From Caulobacter segnis ATCC 21756 (GTDB lineage Bacteria; Pseudomonadota; Alphaproteobacteria; Caulobacterales; Caulobacteraceae), in contig NC_014100.1 in the NCBI RefSeq assembly GCF_000092285.1, forward strand, positions 558,001 through 622,000: a stretch of 64,000 nt of DNA, given 5' to 3'. Numbering within the stretch: the first letter of the stretch is position 1; every line of letters begins with the position of its first letter. Below the pieces are notes generated by a model that saw only the letters and a program-made list of their open reading frames with translations, searched no databases and was not told the DNA's origin. This document shows positions 43,907 to 52,278 of the stretch, one piece after another. Position numbers and translations under genes: made by a program.

Positions 43907-43925
43907 TGATATTGGTTCTCATTCT
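43907..43925. promoter_or_regulatory. Candidate Fur box upstream of the siderophore receptor
   Basis: TGATATTGGTTCTCATTCT resembles the Fur consensus GATAATGATAATCATTATC with the typical GATAnTGnTTCTCATT core, 43 bp upstream of the GTG start of the TonB receptor gene. It lies in the AT-richer part of the gap, where the promoter would be. Confidence 0.55.
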
Positions 43926-43967
43926 CTGTAGAGCGGCCGTCCAGGTTGATCGCTACGGAGTCGGGTT

Positions 43968-46118
43968 GTGGGTATGGGTAGAGTGTCGGCGGTCGCCATG
44001 GCGACGCTGATCAGCGTCGCGGGCCTGGGCGGGCTTGGCTTTGCCTGGGCGGACGAGGCGCCGACGGCGTCATCCGAAGACGAGCCGGATCTGACGATCA
44101 TCATCACCGCCCGCGCTCGCCAGCTCTACCGCGCCCAGGAGACCACCAGCGGCAAGCTGGAGACCCCGCCGTTGGAGTCCAGCCTCAACATCCAGGTTCT
44201 GAACGAGGAGCTGATCCGCGACCAGGGCGCGCGCGACGCCCAGGACCTCTATCGCAACATCGCCGGCGTCAGCCTGTTCTCCTATGCCGGCGTCACCGCT
44301 CGGGGCTTCCGTCAGGAGGAGATCTTCTTCGACGGCCTTCGCGGCGACCCCTATGTCGCCTTTTCGGTGCCGCAGCTGTTCAATGTCGAGCGACTGGAGT
44401 TCCTGAAGGGGCCGGCCGGCATGCTTTATGGCCCCGGCGCGCCGGGCGGACTGTTCAACTACATCACCAAGACGCCCAAGAACGAGTTCTCGGCGCGGGC
44501 CACGGCGGTGGTCGGGACCGAGGCGCGCAAGGGTGGCTCGGTCGAGGTCGAGGGCTTCCTGCCGGGCGACAAGGCTCCGGCCACGCGGCTGGGCGTATTC
44601 TACGAGGATCGCAACACTCCCCGCCGCAACTCCGGCAGTGAGGTGCTGATCCTGGACGGCGGGATCAAGACCGATCTCGGCCCGGCCGCCCTGACGCTGC
44701 AGGCCACCCGCTACGAGCAGAACCTGCAGGGCAACCGCCTGCGCGGCGTGCCAACCGACAATCTGGGCAATTTTCTCGCCGACCGGCGCTGGAACCACAA
44801 CGAGAAGAGCGATTTCCTCGACCTGACGGCCAACGTGCTGCAGGCGCGCGTGGCATGGCCGGTCAGTGAAAACCTGACCGTCGATGCGGGGCTGCGCTAC
44901 TCGAAAAGCGTGGAGCGCCAGCAGTATCACGAGCCGCGCGGCCTGACCGACAGCAACCGTGACGGCGTGCTGGACCTGTCACGCCGCGAGTTCCGCGATC
45001 AGGAGCGCGATCTGGAGCAATTGAGCTTCGGCGCCAACGCCATCTGGTCGCGCGACTTCGGCGCGGTGCGCAATCGCGTCCTGGTCGGCGTCGACGCCTA
45101 TCGCAGCGAACTGATCAACAACAACCGGCCCTCTCTGCTGGGCGGCTTCACCGCGGTGGCGGGACTGCCGGCGCCGCTGAGTCTGACCAATCCGGTCTAC
45201 GGCGTCACGGACCCCAAGACCTATAACCTCAAACCCCGCGTGCGCACTTCGGCCATTCAAGAGCGGTCCGGCGCGTACCTGCTGGAAGAGGCCACGATCG
45301 GCCAATTCATCGCCACCGCCGGCGTGCGTTTCGACCGCTATGAGGACCAGTCCGACGCCAGCACCTTCGAGGATGAGAAGGCGACTTGGCGCGCGGGTCT
45401 GGTCTGGCGCGCGCGTCCCGACGTTTCGGTCTACGGCCAGTGGGCTCAGAGCTATGAGCCGCAGAGCGTGTCTAGTCAGGACCCGCGGGCGGGCGGGCCC
45501 TTCGCCCCGACCGACGGCGAGATCCTGGAAGGCGGCGTCAAGACCGAGCTGCTGGGCGGGCGCCTGCAGTCCACCATGGCCATCTATAGGATCGTCCGTG
45601 GCAATATGCTGCAGAGCGATCCGCGCGGCGACGTCGACGGGGACGGCATCGACGATCTGGTCGCGTTCGGCGAGGTGACCAGCAAGGGCGTCGAGTTCGA
45701 CCTGGCCGCCGACCTGACCAACAACTGGGTGCTGACCGGCTCCTACGCCTACAACGACACCCGCATCACCAAGACCAACGGCGCGACGGTGATCACCAAC
45801 AGCGTCGGCGACCGCTTCGCCAACGCGCCCAAGCACAAGGCCGGCTTCTGGACCCGCTACCAGTTCCCCAAGCTTGGCCTGGCCCTGGCCCTGGGCGGCG
45901 ACTACGTCGATGTCCGCACCTCGATCAGCGGCCAGAAGGTGCGTCCCTACACCGTGTTCGACGCCTCGGTGATCTACAAGTTCGGGCCGTGGTCGACGCT
46001 GCTGCGCGTCGACAACCTGCTGGATAAGACCTACGCCGCTTCCGGCTTCATCGACCGCACGGGCCACTTCCCCGGCGAGCCGCGGTCGGTGTTCCTGGAG
46101 GTGTCGCGGGAGTGGTGA
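43968..46118 (+). CDS. TonB-dependent siderophore receptor
   Basis: 716 aa. The GTG at 43968 is preferred as start because GGAG lies 7 bases upstream. A signal peptide (VAMATLISVAGLGGLGFAWA) is followed by a TonB-box-like DLTIIITARA, then the plug (NIQVLNEELIRDQGARDAQDLYRNIAGV, FFDGLRGDPYV, GPAGMLYGPGAPGGLFNYITKTP), and a 22-strand-size barrel ending VFLEVSREW. The plug wording matches ferric-siderophore receptors of the FhuE/FoxA group. A PepSY protein follows with overlapping start, and a Fur-like box precedes it, so the pair is an iron-uptake unit. Confidence 0.93.
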   Translation: MGMGRVSAVAMATLISVAGLGGLGFAWADEAPTASSEDEPDLTIIITARARQLYRAQETTSGKLETPPLESSLNIQVLNEELIRDQGARDAQDLYRNIAGVSLFSYAGVTARGFRQEEIFFDGLRGDPYVAFSVPQLFNVERLEFLKGPAGMLYGPGAPGGLFNYITKTPKNEFSARATAVVGTEARKGGSVEVEGFLPGDKAPATRLGVFYEDRNTPRRNSGSEVLILDGGIKTDLGPAALTLQATRYEQNLQGNRLRGVPTDNLGNFLADRRWNHNEKSDFLDLTANVLQARVAWPVSENLTVDAGLRYSKSVERQQYHEPRGLTDSNRDGVLDLSRREFRDQERDLEQLSFGANAIWSRDFGAVRNRVLVGVDAYRSELINNNRPSLLGGFTAVAGLPAPLSLTNPVYGVTDPKTYNLKPRVRTSAIQERSGAYLLEEATIGQFIATAGVRFDRYEDQSDASTFEDEKATWRAGLVWRARPDVSVYGQWAQSYEPQSVSSQDPRAGGPFAPTDGEILEGGVKTELLGGRLQSTMAIYRIVRGNMLQSDPRGDVDGDGIDDLVAFGEVTSKGVEFDLAADLTNNWVLTGSYAYNDTRITKTNGATVITNSVGDRFANAPKHKAGFWTRYQFPKLGLALALGGDYVDVRTSISGQKVRPYTVFDASVIYKFGPWSTLLRVDNLLDKTYAASGFIDRTGHFPGEPRSVFLEVSREW

Positions 46119-47353
46119 GCGTCGAGCGCGCCCAGACGGCGGCGGCGCCTCGGCGCGCCGCCAAGCCGAAGGCCTCGCGCCTGTGGTGGAGCGTCCACCA
46201 GTGGGTGGGGCTGAAGCTGTCGATCCTGATGGGCTTCGTCTTCCTGACGGGGACGATCGCGGTGTTCAGTCACGAGATCGACTGGGCGTTGCGGCCCGCC
46301 CTGCGCGTCGATCCAGCGACGGTCCACGGTCCCATCGCCTGGTCGGCGGCGGCTCGCAATGTCGCGGCCCTGCACCCCGACGCCAGGATCCTTCTGCTGG
46401 ACGAGCCCATTGACCGGGGCTTCGCCCTGACCGCGACGATCCAGAAGCCGGACGGCGCCCGCGCCTTCGTGTATCTGCACCCCTCGACGGGGGCGGTGCG
46501 GGGCGAGGGCCCGTGGGTCGGCGCCCATCGCGTCCTGCGCAACATGCACCGCCACCTGAACCTGCCCACCCCGATCGGGGTGCCGATCGTCTCGGCCTTG
46601 TCGATCCTGCTGCTGATCAGCGTCGGCACGTCCTTCGTGGTCTACAAGAAGTGGTGGCGGGGCTTCTTCAAGCCGGTGCGCTGGCGCGACGCCCGCACGG
46701 CCATGGGCGATCTGCACCGCCTGGCGGGATTGTGGAGTCTGTGGTTCGCGGCCCTGATCGGCGCGACGGGCCTTTGGTACCTGGCCGAGAGCACCGTGGC
46801 CAAGGCCCCGCCCTCGCCGCGCGCCAAGGTCGCCGCCGTCAAGCTGGACACCCGGGAGCTGGCCGATCGGCTGGAGACCAATCTCAACGCGGCTCGAACC
46901 GCCTATCCCGGCCTGCGCGTTCAGCGCATCGCCTTTCCGGCTGGCAAGGTGGGCGCCTTCCAGTTCGCGGGGCAATACAAGGCGGTTCTCGTGCGGGAAC
47001 GGGCCAACATGGCGTGGACCAACCCCGCCACCGGCGCCGTCGTGCTGTTGACCGACGGGCGAGAATTGACCGTTCACCAACGCATCTCCGAAATGGCCGA
47101 TCCGCTGCATTTCGGCACGTTTGGCGGGGTTTGGACCAAGCTGATCTGGTTTGCCTTCGGCCTCGTCCTGACCGCGCTGGCCGTATCGGGCGTGGCGATC
47201 TACGCCTTGCGGCTCTCGCGCGAAGGGCGGGCGTGGGCCGTTTGGACGACGGCGTGGCGCGGCATGGGCGTCTGGCGCTGGCCCGCCCTGGCCGGGATCG
47301 GCGTCGCTCTGGCCCTGCTGCCGGCGTTGTTCCTCGCGGCGGGCGGCGACTAG
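46112..47353 (+). CDS. PepSY-associated TM helix protein (siderophore/iron reductase-like)
   Basis: 413 aa; GTG start at 46112 or 46115, overlapping the receptor stop. Membrane helices at about 30-55 (KLSILMGFVFLTGTIAVF), 150-170, 200-220, 345-370 and 388-410. It carries PepSY features: HRHLNLPTPIGVPIVSALSILLLI, WWRGFFKPVRWRD and the MGDLHRLAGLWSLWFAALIGATGLWYLAE segment with paired His. Such proteins sit next to siderophore receptors and probably reduce or handle ferric siderophore in the inner membrane. Transcribed with the receptor. Confidence 0.88.
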   Translation: MVSVERAQTAAAPRRAAKPKASRLWWSVHQWVGLKLSILMGFVFLTGTIAVFSHEIDWALRPALRVDPATVHGPIAWSAAARNVAALHPDARILLLDEPIDRGFALTATIQKPDGARAFVYLHPSTGAVRGEGPWVGAHRVLRNMHRHLNLPTPIGVPIVSALSILLLISVGTSFVVYKKWWRGFFKPVRWRDARTAMGDLHRLAGLWSLWFAALIGATGLWYLAESTVAKAPPSPRAKVAAVKLDTRELADRLETNLNAARTAYPGLRVQRIAFPAGKVGAFQFAGQYKAVLVRERANMAWTNPATGAVVLLTDGRELTVHQRISEMADPLHFGTFGGVWTKLIWFAFGLVLTALAVSGVAIYALRLSREGRAWAVWTTAWRGMGVWRWPALAGIGVALALLPALFLAAGGD

Positions 47354-47366
47354 GCGCCAAAAGGGG

Positions 47367-49157
47367 TTATTGGCCTTGGCCCGCCGCCATTACCGCCGCC
47401 ACCTCCGCTCGCGCCATGGCGATGTCGCGCAGGAAGGTCTCGGAGCGGTGCTCGGCGGCGTAGATGACCTCGCCCGACTGCAGGCCGGCCTCGGCGGCGC
47501 TGAGCGAGTGGCTGCCGCAGATCCAGCGGCTGTCGGCGTAGTCGCGGCCGCGCGCGTAGAGGGCGTCGGCGCGCGAGGGGACGACCTCGGCCAGGATCAT
47601 GGCGACGTGACCGCCGAAGGCCGAATGGCCGGACGGGTAGTCGGGATTGGCGGTCAGGTCGGGGCGCTTGGGCTCGCAGACCGGCGCGGAGTCCTTGCCG
47701 ACATAGGGCCGCTTGGTCCCCCAGAAGGACTTGGCGACGCCGACCACCGAGCGATCGTCGCCGGCGCGCTCCAGCAGGGCTGAGAGGATCGGGGCGTTCT
47801 GGGCGGTGAGCTTGACGCCCAGGGCCTTTTCGAAGTGGCCGAAGGCGGGGCCGCTGACGTCCGCCGTGGCCTCGGCCCAGCGCGCCGGGTCCTTGTCCTT
47901 GATCGCGCGGCTTTGGTCGAAGATCGCCGCGTCGGCGATCGCGCGGGGCGAACCGGGCTGGGGCGGGGCGGCCAGGATCTTGGTCAGGTCCGGACGCGCC
48001 TCGGGCGCCAGGTAGCCGCGCATCGGCGCGCCGGGCAGGGCCTCGATGGCGAGGTTGTCGCAAGCCTTGGGCTCGCGCACCGGATTGCAGACCGCGACGT
48101 CGCCGCCGGTCAGCCGCACGGTGTAGCCGCCCGGAAAGCGCGGATCGGGCCAGATGTAGTCGGTCGAGACGTACTGGGCGCCGCTGGTGAACGCGGCGGT
48201 GCGGCGGGTGACGTCGTTGCGGCGCGCCTCCCAGGTGTCGGCGTCAGCGCGGGTGCGCACGATAAAGCCGGCCTTCACGGCGGCGGCGATGCGGTCCTTC
48301 TGCGCGACCGGATCGTTCAGCGTCAGATAGGCGGCGGCGGGCGAGGCCTCGTCGGTGTTGACGAACATCGCCCGGCCTTCGAGCGAGGCGCGCTTGCCCC
48401 GATAGATCGCGACCTTGGCGGGGCCTTCGTCGAGGGCGAAGAACACCTTGCCGCGGGCCTGGCCGATCTTGGGCCAACCCCCAGCCAGGACCGCCTCTCG
48501 CAGGGTCTTGGCCTTGCCCTGGACCTGGTCCGGCGTGACCAGGCGATCATCGCCGAACACCGAGCGGATCTCGGCGTCGAAGGCGTCGAATAGGCTTTCC
48601 GTGAAGGGCAGGGGCTTCACGCCGCCCGGCACGGTCGCCTCGCCCTCCTTGGCGTTGATCATGATCAGGATCGGCGCGTGGTCGCGGTGCGCGTCCGACC
48701 AGGCGCGGACTTCCTTCAGGCACGCGACGAAGGTCACGCACGAGACGCGGAAGTCGACGTCGGTCATGTGCATGGTCTTGAAGCCCGGCTTAGCCAGGGC
48801 GGCGGCCATCTCGGGCGGCAGGGCCGTGCCCTGTCCAAAGACGGTGAGCGGCTTGGCGTAGCGGCCGCCCTCGGGGTCGGCGACGACGTCCAGCTCTAGC
48901 TGGCGGGCGCCGGCGTCCAGCTGCTCGGCGAGGCGACGGTGACCGTAGTCGACGCCCAGCGCGGCCTGGCCGCGCGCGGCGACCATGGCCGCCATCTCGT
49001 CCGCCGGAATGGCCTGCTTGTAGGAGTTGTGCGTGCCCACGGCCATCAGGTCGTTCATCGGCAGCGCGTCCATCCGCTGACGAACGCAGGACGCGCTCTC
49101 GTCGGAAGCGGGGCAGGGGGCGGCGACGACGGCCAGGGCGGCGAGCAGATTCAGCAT
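47367..49157 (-). CDS. Fusion of Ca2+-dependent phosphoinositide phospholipase C domain and PAP2/class A acid phosphatase domain
   Basis: 596 aa with a short signal peptide (MLNLLAALAVVAAPCPA), so exported. Residues about 30-350 are PI-PLC-C1-like: VGTHNSYKQAIP (His43), HRRLAEQLDAGARQLELDV, FKTMHMTDVDF (His130) and ILIMINAKEG. Residues about 400-596 are a class A phosphatase: Lys476-x6-Arg483-Pro484, PSGH (508-511), and SRWICGSH (Ser543-Arg544 to His550). The Asp that normally follows the last His by four positions is Ala554. Convergent with PepSY, divergent from a large TonB receptor. Confidence 0.85.
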   Translation of the reverse strand: MLNLLAALAVVAAPCPASDESASCVRQRMDALPMNDLMAVGTHNSYKQAIPADEMAAMVAARGQAALGVDYGHRRLAEQLDAGARQLELDVVADPEGGRYAKPLTVFGQGTALPPEMAAALAKPGFKTMHMTDVDFRVSCVTFVACLKEVRAWSDAHRDHAPILIMINAKEGEATVPGGVKPLPFTESLFDAFDAEIRSVFGDDRLVTPDQVQGKAKTLREAVLAGGWPKIGQARGKVFFALDEGPAKVAIYRGKRASLEGRAMFVNTDEASPAAAYLTLNDPVAQKDRIAAAVKAGFIVRTRADADTWEARRNDVTRRTAAFTSGAQYVSTDYIWPDPRFPGGYTVRLTGGDVAVCNPVREPKACDNLAIEALPGAPMRGYLAPEARPDLTKILAAPPQPGSPRAIADAAIFDQSRAIKDKDPARWAEATADVSGPAFGHFEKALGVKLTAQNAPILSALLERAGDDRSVVGVAKSFWGTKRPYVGKDSAPVCEPKRPDLTANPDYPSGHSAFGGHVAMILAEVVPSRADALYARGRDYADSRWICGSHSLSAAEAGLQSGEVIYAAEHRSETFLRDIAMARAEVAAVMAAGQGQ

Positions 49158-49360
49158 GAGCGGACTCCGAAACAGAGCGTCGCCATACCGCTAGCACATG
49201 ACGGTTTGACGTCGCGGCTCTCCGGAAATCGCGGTCTCGTCATCAAGCTTTAAAGAAACCGAGACGCTCTCGTCATCGAGACCCCCTAACGCCGCGACTA
49301 ACCGTCGGCGCCCAAATTGTGGCGGCTCTCTCCCGACGGAATAAGTTTGGGGATCTCACA
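49158..49360. promoter_or_regulatory. Divergent promoter region with two TCTCGTCATC repeats
   Basis: 203 bp between the phospholipase/phosphatase gene and the large TonB receptor. Identical 10-mers TCTCGTCATC occur at 49235-49244 and 49268-49277, 33 bp apart (about three helical turns). They could be half-sites of a shared regulator. The 5' part also contains an AAGCTTTAAAG stretch. Confidence 0.35.
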
Positions 49361-52081
49361 ATGTCTCGCACCAAGATCGCGCTCCTGGCGGGCGCGGCTC
49401 AACTCGTCATGGCCACGTTCGCGCCGGCCGCCTTCGCCCGGGTCGAAGACCCCGCGCCCGCCGCCGAGCCGGCGGATTCGGTCGACGCCGTCGTCGTCAC
49501 CGGCTTCCGCAAGTCGCTGGGCGCCGCCCGCGAGGCCAAGCGCTCCAGCGCCATCGTCACCGACGTGATCGTCGCCGAGGACATGGCCAAGTTCCCTGAC
49601 CTGAACCTCGCCGAGTCGCTGCAGCGCCTGCCCGGCGTGGCCATCAACCGCGAAGGCGGCGAGGGCCGTCGCGTCTCGCTGCGGGGCCTGGGTCCCGACT
49701 TCACCCGCGTCCAACTGAACGGCATGGAAGTGCTGGGCAACGTCGACTCGCCGATGGACAGCCGCGGCCAGACCTCGCGCGACCGCGCCTTCGACTTCAA
49801 CATCTTCGCCTCTGACCTGTTCTCGAAGGTCGACGTGCGCAAGTCGTTCTCGGCCGAGCAGGACGAAGGCGGCATGGCTGGCACTGTCGGCCTCTACACG
49901 GCCAAGCCGTTCGACTATTCCGGGACCAAGGCGGCTCTGTCGATGCAGGGCGGCACCAACAGCGCCACCAAGGACTTCCAGCCGCGCGGCGCGGCCATGA
50001 TCAGCAAGAACTGGGACGACAAGTTCGGCGCCCTCTTCTCGGTCGCCTACTCCAAGCGCAAGACCGAGGAGCAGGGCTACAACACCTATGGCGCCGGCAC
50101 CCAGAAGGCCGTCGCGGCCAACGTGGTCAAGCTGAGCGCCGCCGATGCGGCCAAGGCGACCAACGGCGAACTGATCTTCCAGCGCGGCAACCGCCTGTCG
50201 GTCTGGGATTCCAACCAGGAGCGCCTGGGCCTGACCGCCGCGCTGCAATGGCGTCCGGTCGAGAACGTCACCCTGACCCTCGACGCCCTGCACGGCAAGT
50301 TCACCAACGACCGCTCGGAACTGCACCTGGCCACCCGCGCCAGCGTCGGCTCGACCATCCTGGGCGCGGCCACGCCGCACTCGGGCAACCTGGTCAGCGC
50401 GCCGCCGGTGCTGAACGCGATCGAGTACGATAAGTACAATTCGATCGTCTACGCCGACGTCGACAACACCGTCTTCGCCACCGAGACGCGTCGCCAGGAA
50501 ACCAAGAACACCTTCGACCAGCTGGTCCTGACCGGCGAATGGAAGGTCACCGACAAGCTGACGATCGACGGCCACATCGGCCGCGAGAAGTCCGACTACG
50601 ACATTCCGATCTCGGACAAGTTCTACACCGAGGCGTTCGGCGGCCTGATCACCGACTATCGCGGCGACACGGGCAAGAACACCTACAAGTGGGACACCAC
50701 CGACGCGAACAACTACCGCGCCCACGAGATCGACTTCTCGGCCACCTATCAGACCACCGAGCTGAACAACGCCGAGCTGAACGGCGCCTACGCGTTCAAT
50801 GACGACTTCACCCTGAAGGGCGGCGTGTCGTATCGCGGCTTCGAGAACTCGGGCTTCACCCAAGCCAATGACGACGTGAACAAGACGGCCTGGGAAAAGG
50901 GCACGCTGGACGACCGCCTCGACGGCGTCACCAAGGTGTTCAGCCAGCACCACGACCAGTCGTGGATCATCGTCGACTGGGACAAGGCGCTGTCGAAGTG
51001 GGGCGTGACCCGCACGCTGTTGGCGCCCAAGGGCATCTACGCGGTCAAGGAAGACACCAACGCCGGCTATCTGCAGCTGGACTGGAAGACCGAATTCCTG
51101 GGCCGTCCGCTGCGCGGCAACACCGGCCTGCGCGCCTATGAGACCGAACTGAAGTCCTCGGGCGTCATGTCGGTCAAGGGCGTCAACACCCCGACCGAGG
51201 CCAAGAAGAAGTACTCGGGCGTCCTGCCGGCCCTGAACGCGGTGCTGGAGGTCTCCGATCAGTTCCAGATCCGCATGGCCGCCGCCAAGAACATCAACCG
51301 CCCGGCCCTGGGCGCCTACGCCATGAACGGCTCGATCAGCGTCGACGGCTCGACCGTCACGGTGTCGACCGGCAACCCGAACCTGGATCCCTACAAGTCG
51401 AACGAGTTCGACCTGTCGGCCGAGTGGTACTTCGGCAGCGTCGGCATGCTGACCGCCGGCGTGTTCCACAAGGACATCGACGGCCTGGTCTCCAGCCAGA
51501 CGACAACCAACGTCACCTACGCCAGCACCGGCCTTGCCGAAGGCCTCTATCCGGGCGTGACGGGCTCGACGATCGTGGCGTCGTACACCCGCCAGGTGAA
51601 CAACACCTCGGCCAAGCTGACGGGTCTGGAGCTGTCGGCCCAGAGCGACTTCTTCTTCCTGCCGGGCGTGCTCAAGCACATGGGCGCGGTGGCCAACCTG
51701 ACCCTGATCGACTCGTCGACGACCAACCTGGTCAACGGCAAGCCGCAGAAGACCGACATCTTCGGTCTGTCGGACGTCAACGCCAACGCCACGCTGTACT
51801 ACGAGACCGCCAAGTGGGGCGGCCGCGTCTCGGCCAACTACCGTTCGGACTATCTGATCGACAGCGGCGCGTTCAACGCCACGACCTATGTCGACGCGGC
51901 GGCCTTCTACCAGCTGACGCCGAGCATCCGCCTGTCGCTCGACGCGATCAACCTGACCAACGAGCGCGAAGAGCAGGTCAACAGCTTCAACAACGGCTTT
52001 GGCCAGACCGGCGCCCGCCGCCTGTGGAACTTCACCACTAGCGGCCGCACCGTGTTCGTGGGGGCCAACATCCAGTTCTAA
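49361..52081 (+). CDS. TonB-dependent receptor (Xanthomonas/Caulobacter type)
   Basis: 906 aa from the ATG at 49361 (MSRTKIALLAGAAQLVMATF); a longer frame begins at 49319. Signal peptide to about residue 27, then a TonB-box-like DAVVVTGFRKSL, plug with MAKFPDLNLAESLQRLPGVAINREGGEGRRVSLRGLGPDFTRVQLNGMEVL, and a large barrel ending VFVGANIQF with the C-terminal Phe. The plug wording is that of the TonB receptors abundant in Caulobacter and Xanthomonas, many for carbohydrates. Divergent from the phospholipase/phosphatase gene, which suggests a possible phospholipid- or inositol-derived substrate. Confidence 0.94.
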   Translation: MSRTKIALLAGAAQLVMATFAPAAFARVEDPAPAAEPADSVDAVVVTGFRKSLGAAREAKRSSAIVTDVIVAEDMAKFPDLNLAESLQRLPGVAINREGGEGRRVSLRGLGPDFTRVQLNGMEVLGNVDSPMDSRGQTSRDRAFDFNIFASDLFSKVDVRKSFSAEQDEGGMAGTVGLYTAKPFDYSGTKAALSMQGGTNSATKDFQPRGAAMISKNWDDKFGALFSVAYSKRKTEEQGYNTYGAGTQKAVAANVVKLSAADAAKATNGELIFQRGNRLSVWDSNQERLGLTAALQWRPVENVTLTLDALHGKFTNDRSELHLATRASVGSTILGAATPHSGNLVSAPPVLNAIEYDKYNSIVYADVDNTVFATETRRQETKNTFDQLVLTGEWKVTDKLTIDGHIGREKSDYDIPISDKFYTEAFGGLITDYRGDTGKNTYKWDTTDANNYRAHEIDFSATYQTTELNNAELNGAYAFNDDFTLKGGVSYRGFENSGFTQANDDVNKTAWEKGTLDDRLDGVTKVFSQHHDQSWIIVDWDKALSKWGVTRTLLAPKGIYAVKEDTNAGYLQLDWKTEFLGRPLRGNTGLRAYETELKSSGVMSVKGVNTPTEAKKKYSGVLPALNAVLEVSDQFQIRMAAAKNINRPALGAYAMNGSISVDGSTVTVSTGNPNLDPYKSNEFDLSAEWYFGSVGMLTAGVFHKDIDGLVSSQTTTNVTYASTGLAEGLYPGVTGSTIVASYTRQVNNTSAKLTGLELSAQSDFFFLPGVLKHMGAVANLTLIDSSTTNLVNGKPQKTDIFGLSDVNANATLYYETAKWGGRVSANYRSDYLIDSGAFNATTYVDAAAFYQLTPSIRLSLDAINLTNEREEQVNSFNNGFGQTGARRLWNFTTSGRTVFVGANIQF

Positions 52082-52104
52082 GGACTGGGACTAGACACGA
52101 AGAC

Positions 52105-52136
52105 GCCGCCCGGGAGCGATCCCGGGCGGCTTTTTT
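52105..52136 (+). terminator. Rho-independent terminator of the 49.4-52.1 kb TonB receptor
   Basis: Stem GCCGCCCGGG / CCCGGGCGGC with loop AGCGAT and six T. Same stem core as the ilvE terminator at 42.2 kb. Confidence 0.92.
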
Positions 52137-52149
52137 GTCTGGGCGATGA

Positions 52150-52276
52150 TCAGCGTCCCCTCCGGCCCTCCGGGCCACCTCCCCCGCAGGCGGGGGAGGA
52201 TGGGTGTTCCTCCTCACCCGAGAAACGGGGGAGGTGGCGCGCGGCGTAGCCGCGTGACGGAGGGGGCGTCCGCTAA
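52150..52276. repeat. Family A intergenic palindromic repeat
   Basis: Contains CACCTCCCCCGCAGGCGGGG and GAAACGGGGGAGGTGGCGCG with inner GGCCCTCCGGGCC and CGGCGTAGCCG, between the TonB receptor terminator and the convergent ahpF. Confidence 0.8.
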
Positions 52277-52278
52277 CC

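Noticed and set aside
49235..49277. Pho box in the phospholipase/TonB receptor gap
   Set aside because: The TCTCGTCATC repeats do not fit CTGTCAT-N4-CTGTCAT spacing; kept only as generic direct repeats.
49298..51679. 793-codon minus-strand frame opposite the large TonB receptor
   Set aside because: The plus-strand frame is a complete receptor with signal peptide, plug and barrel; the opposite frame has no recognisable domain.
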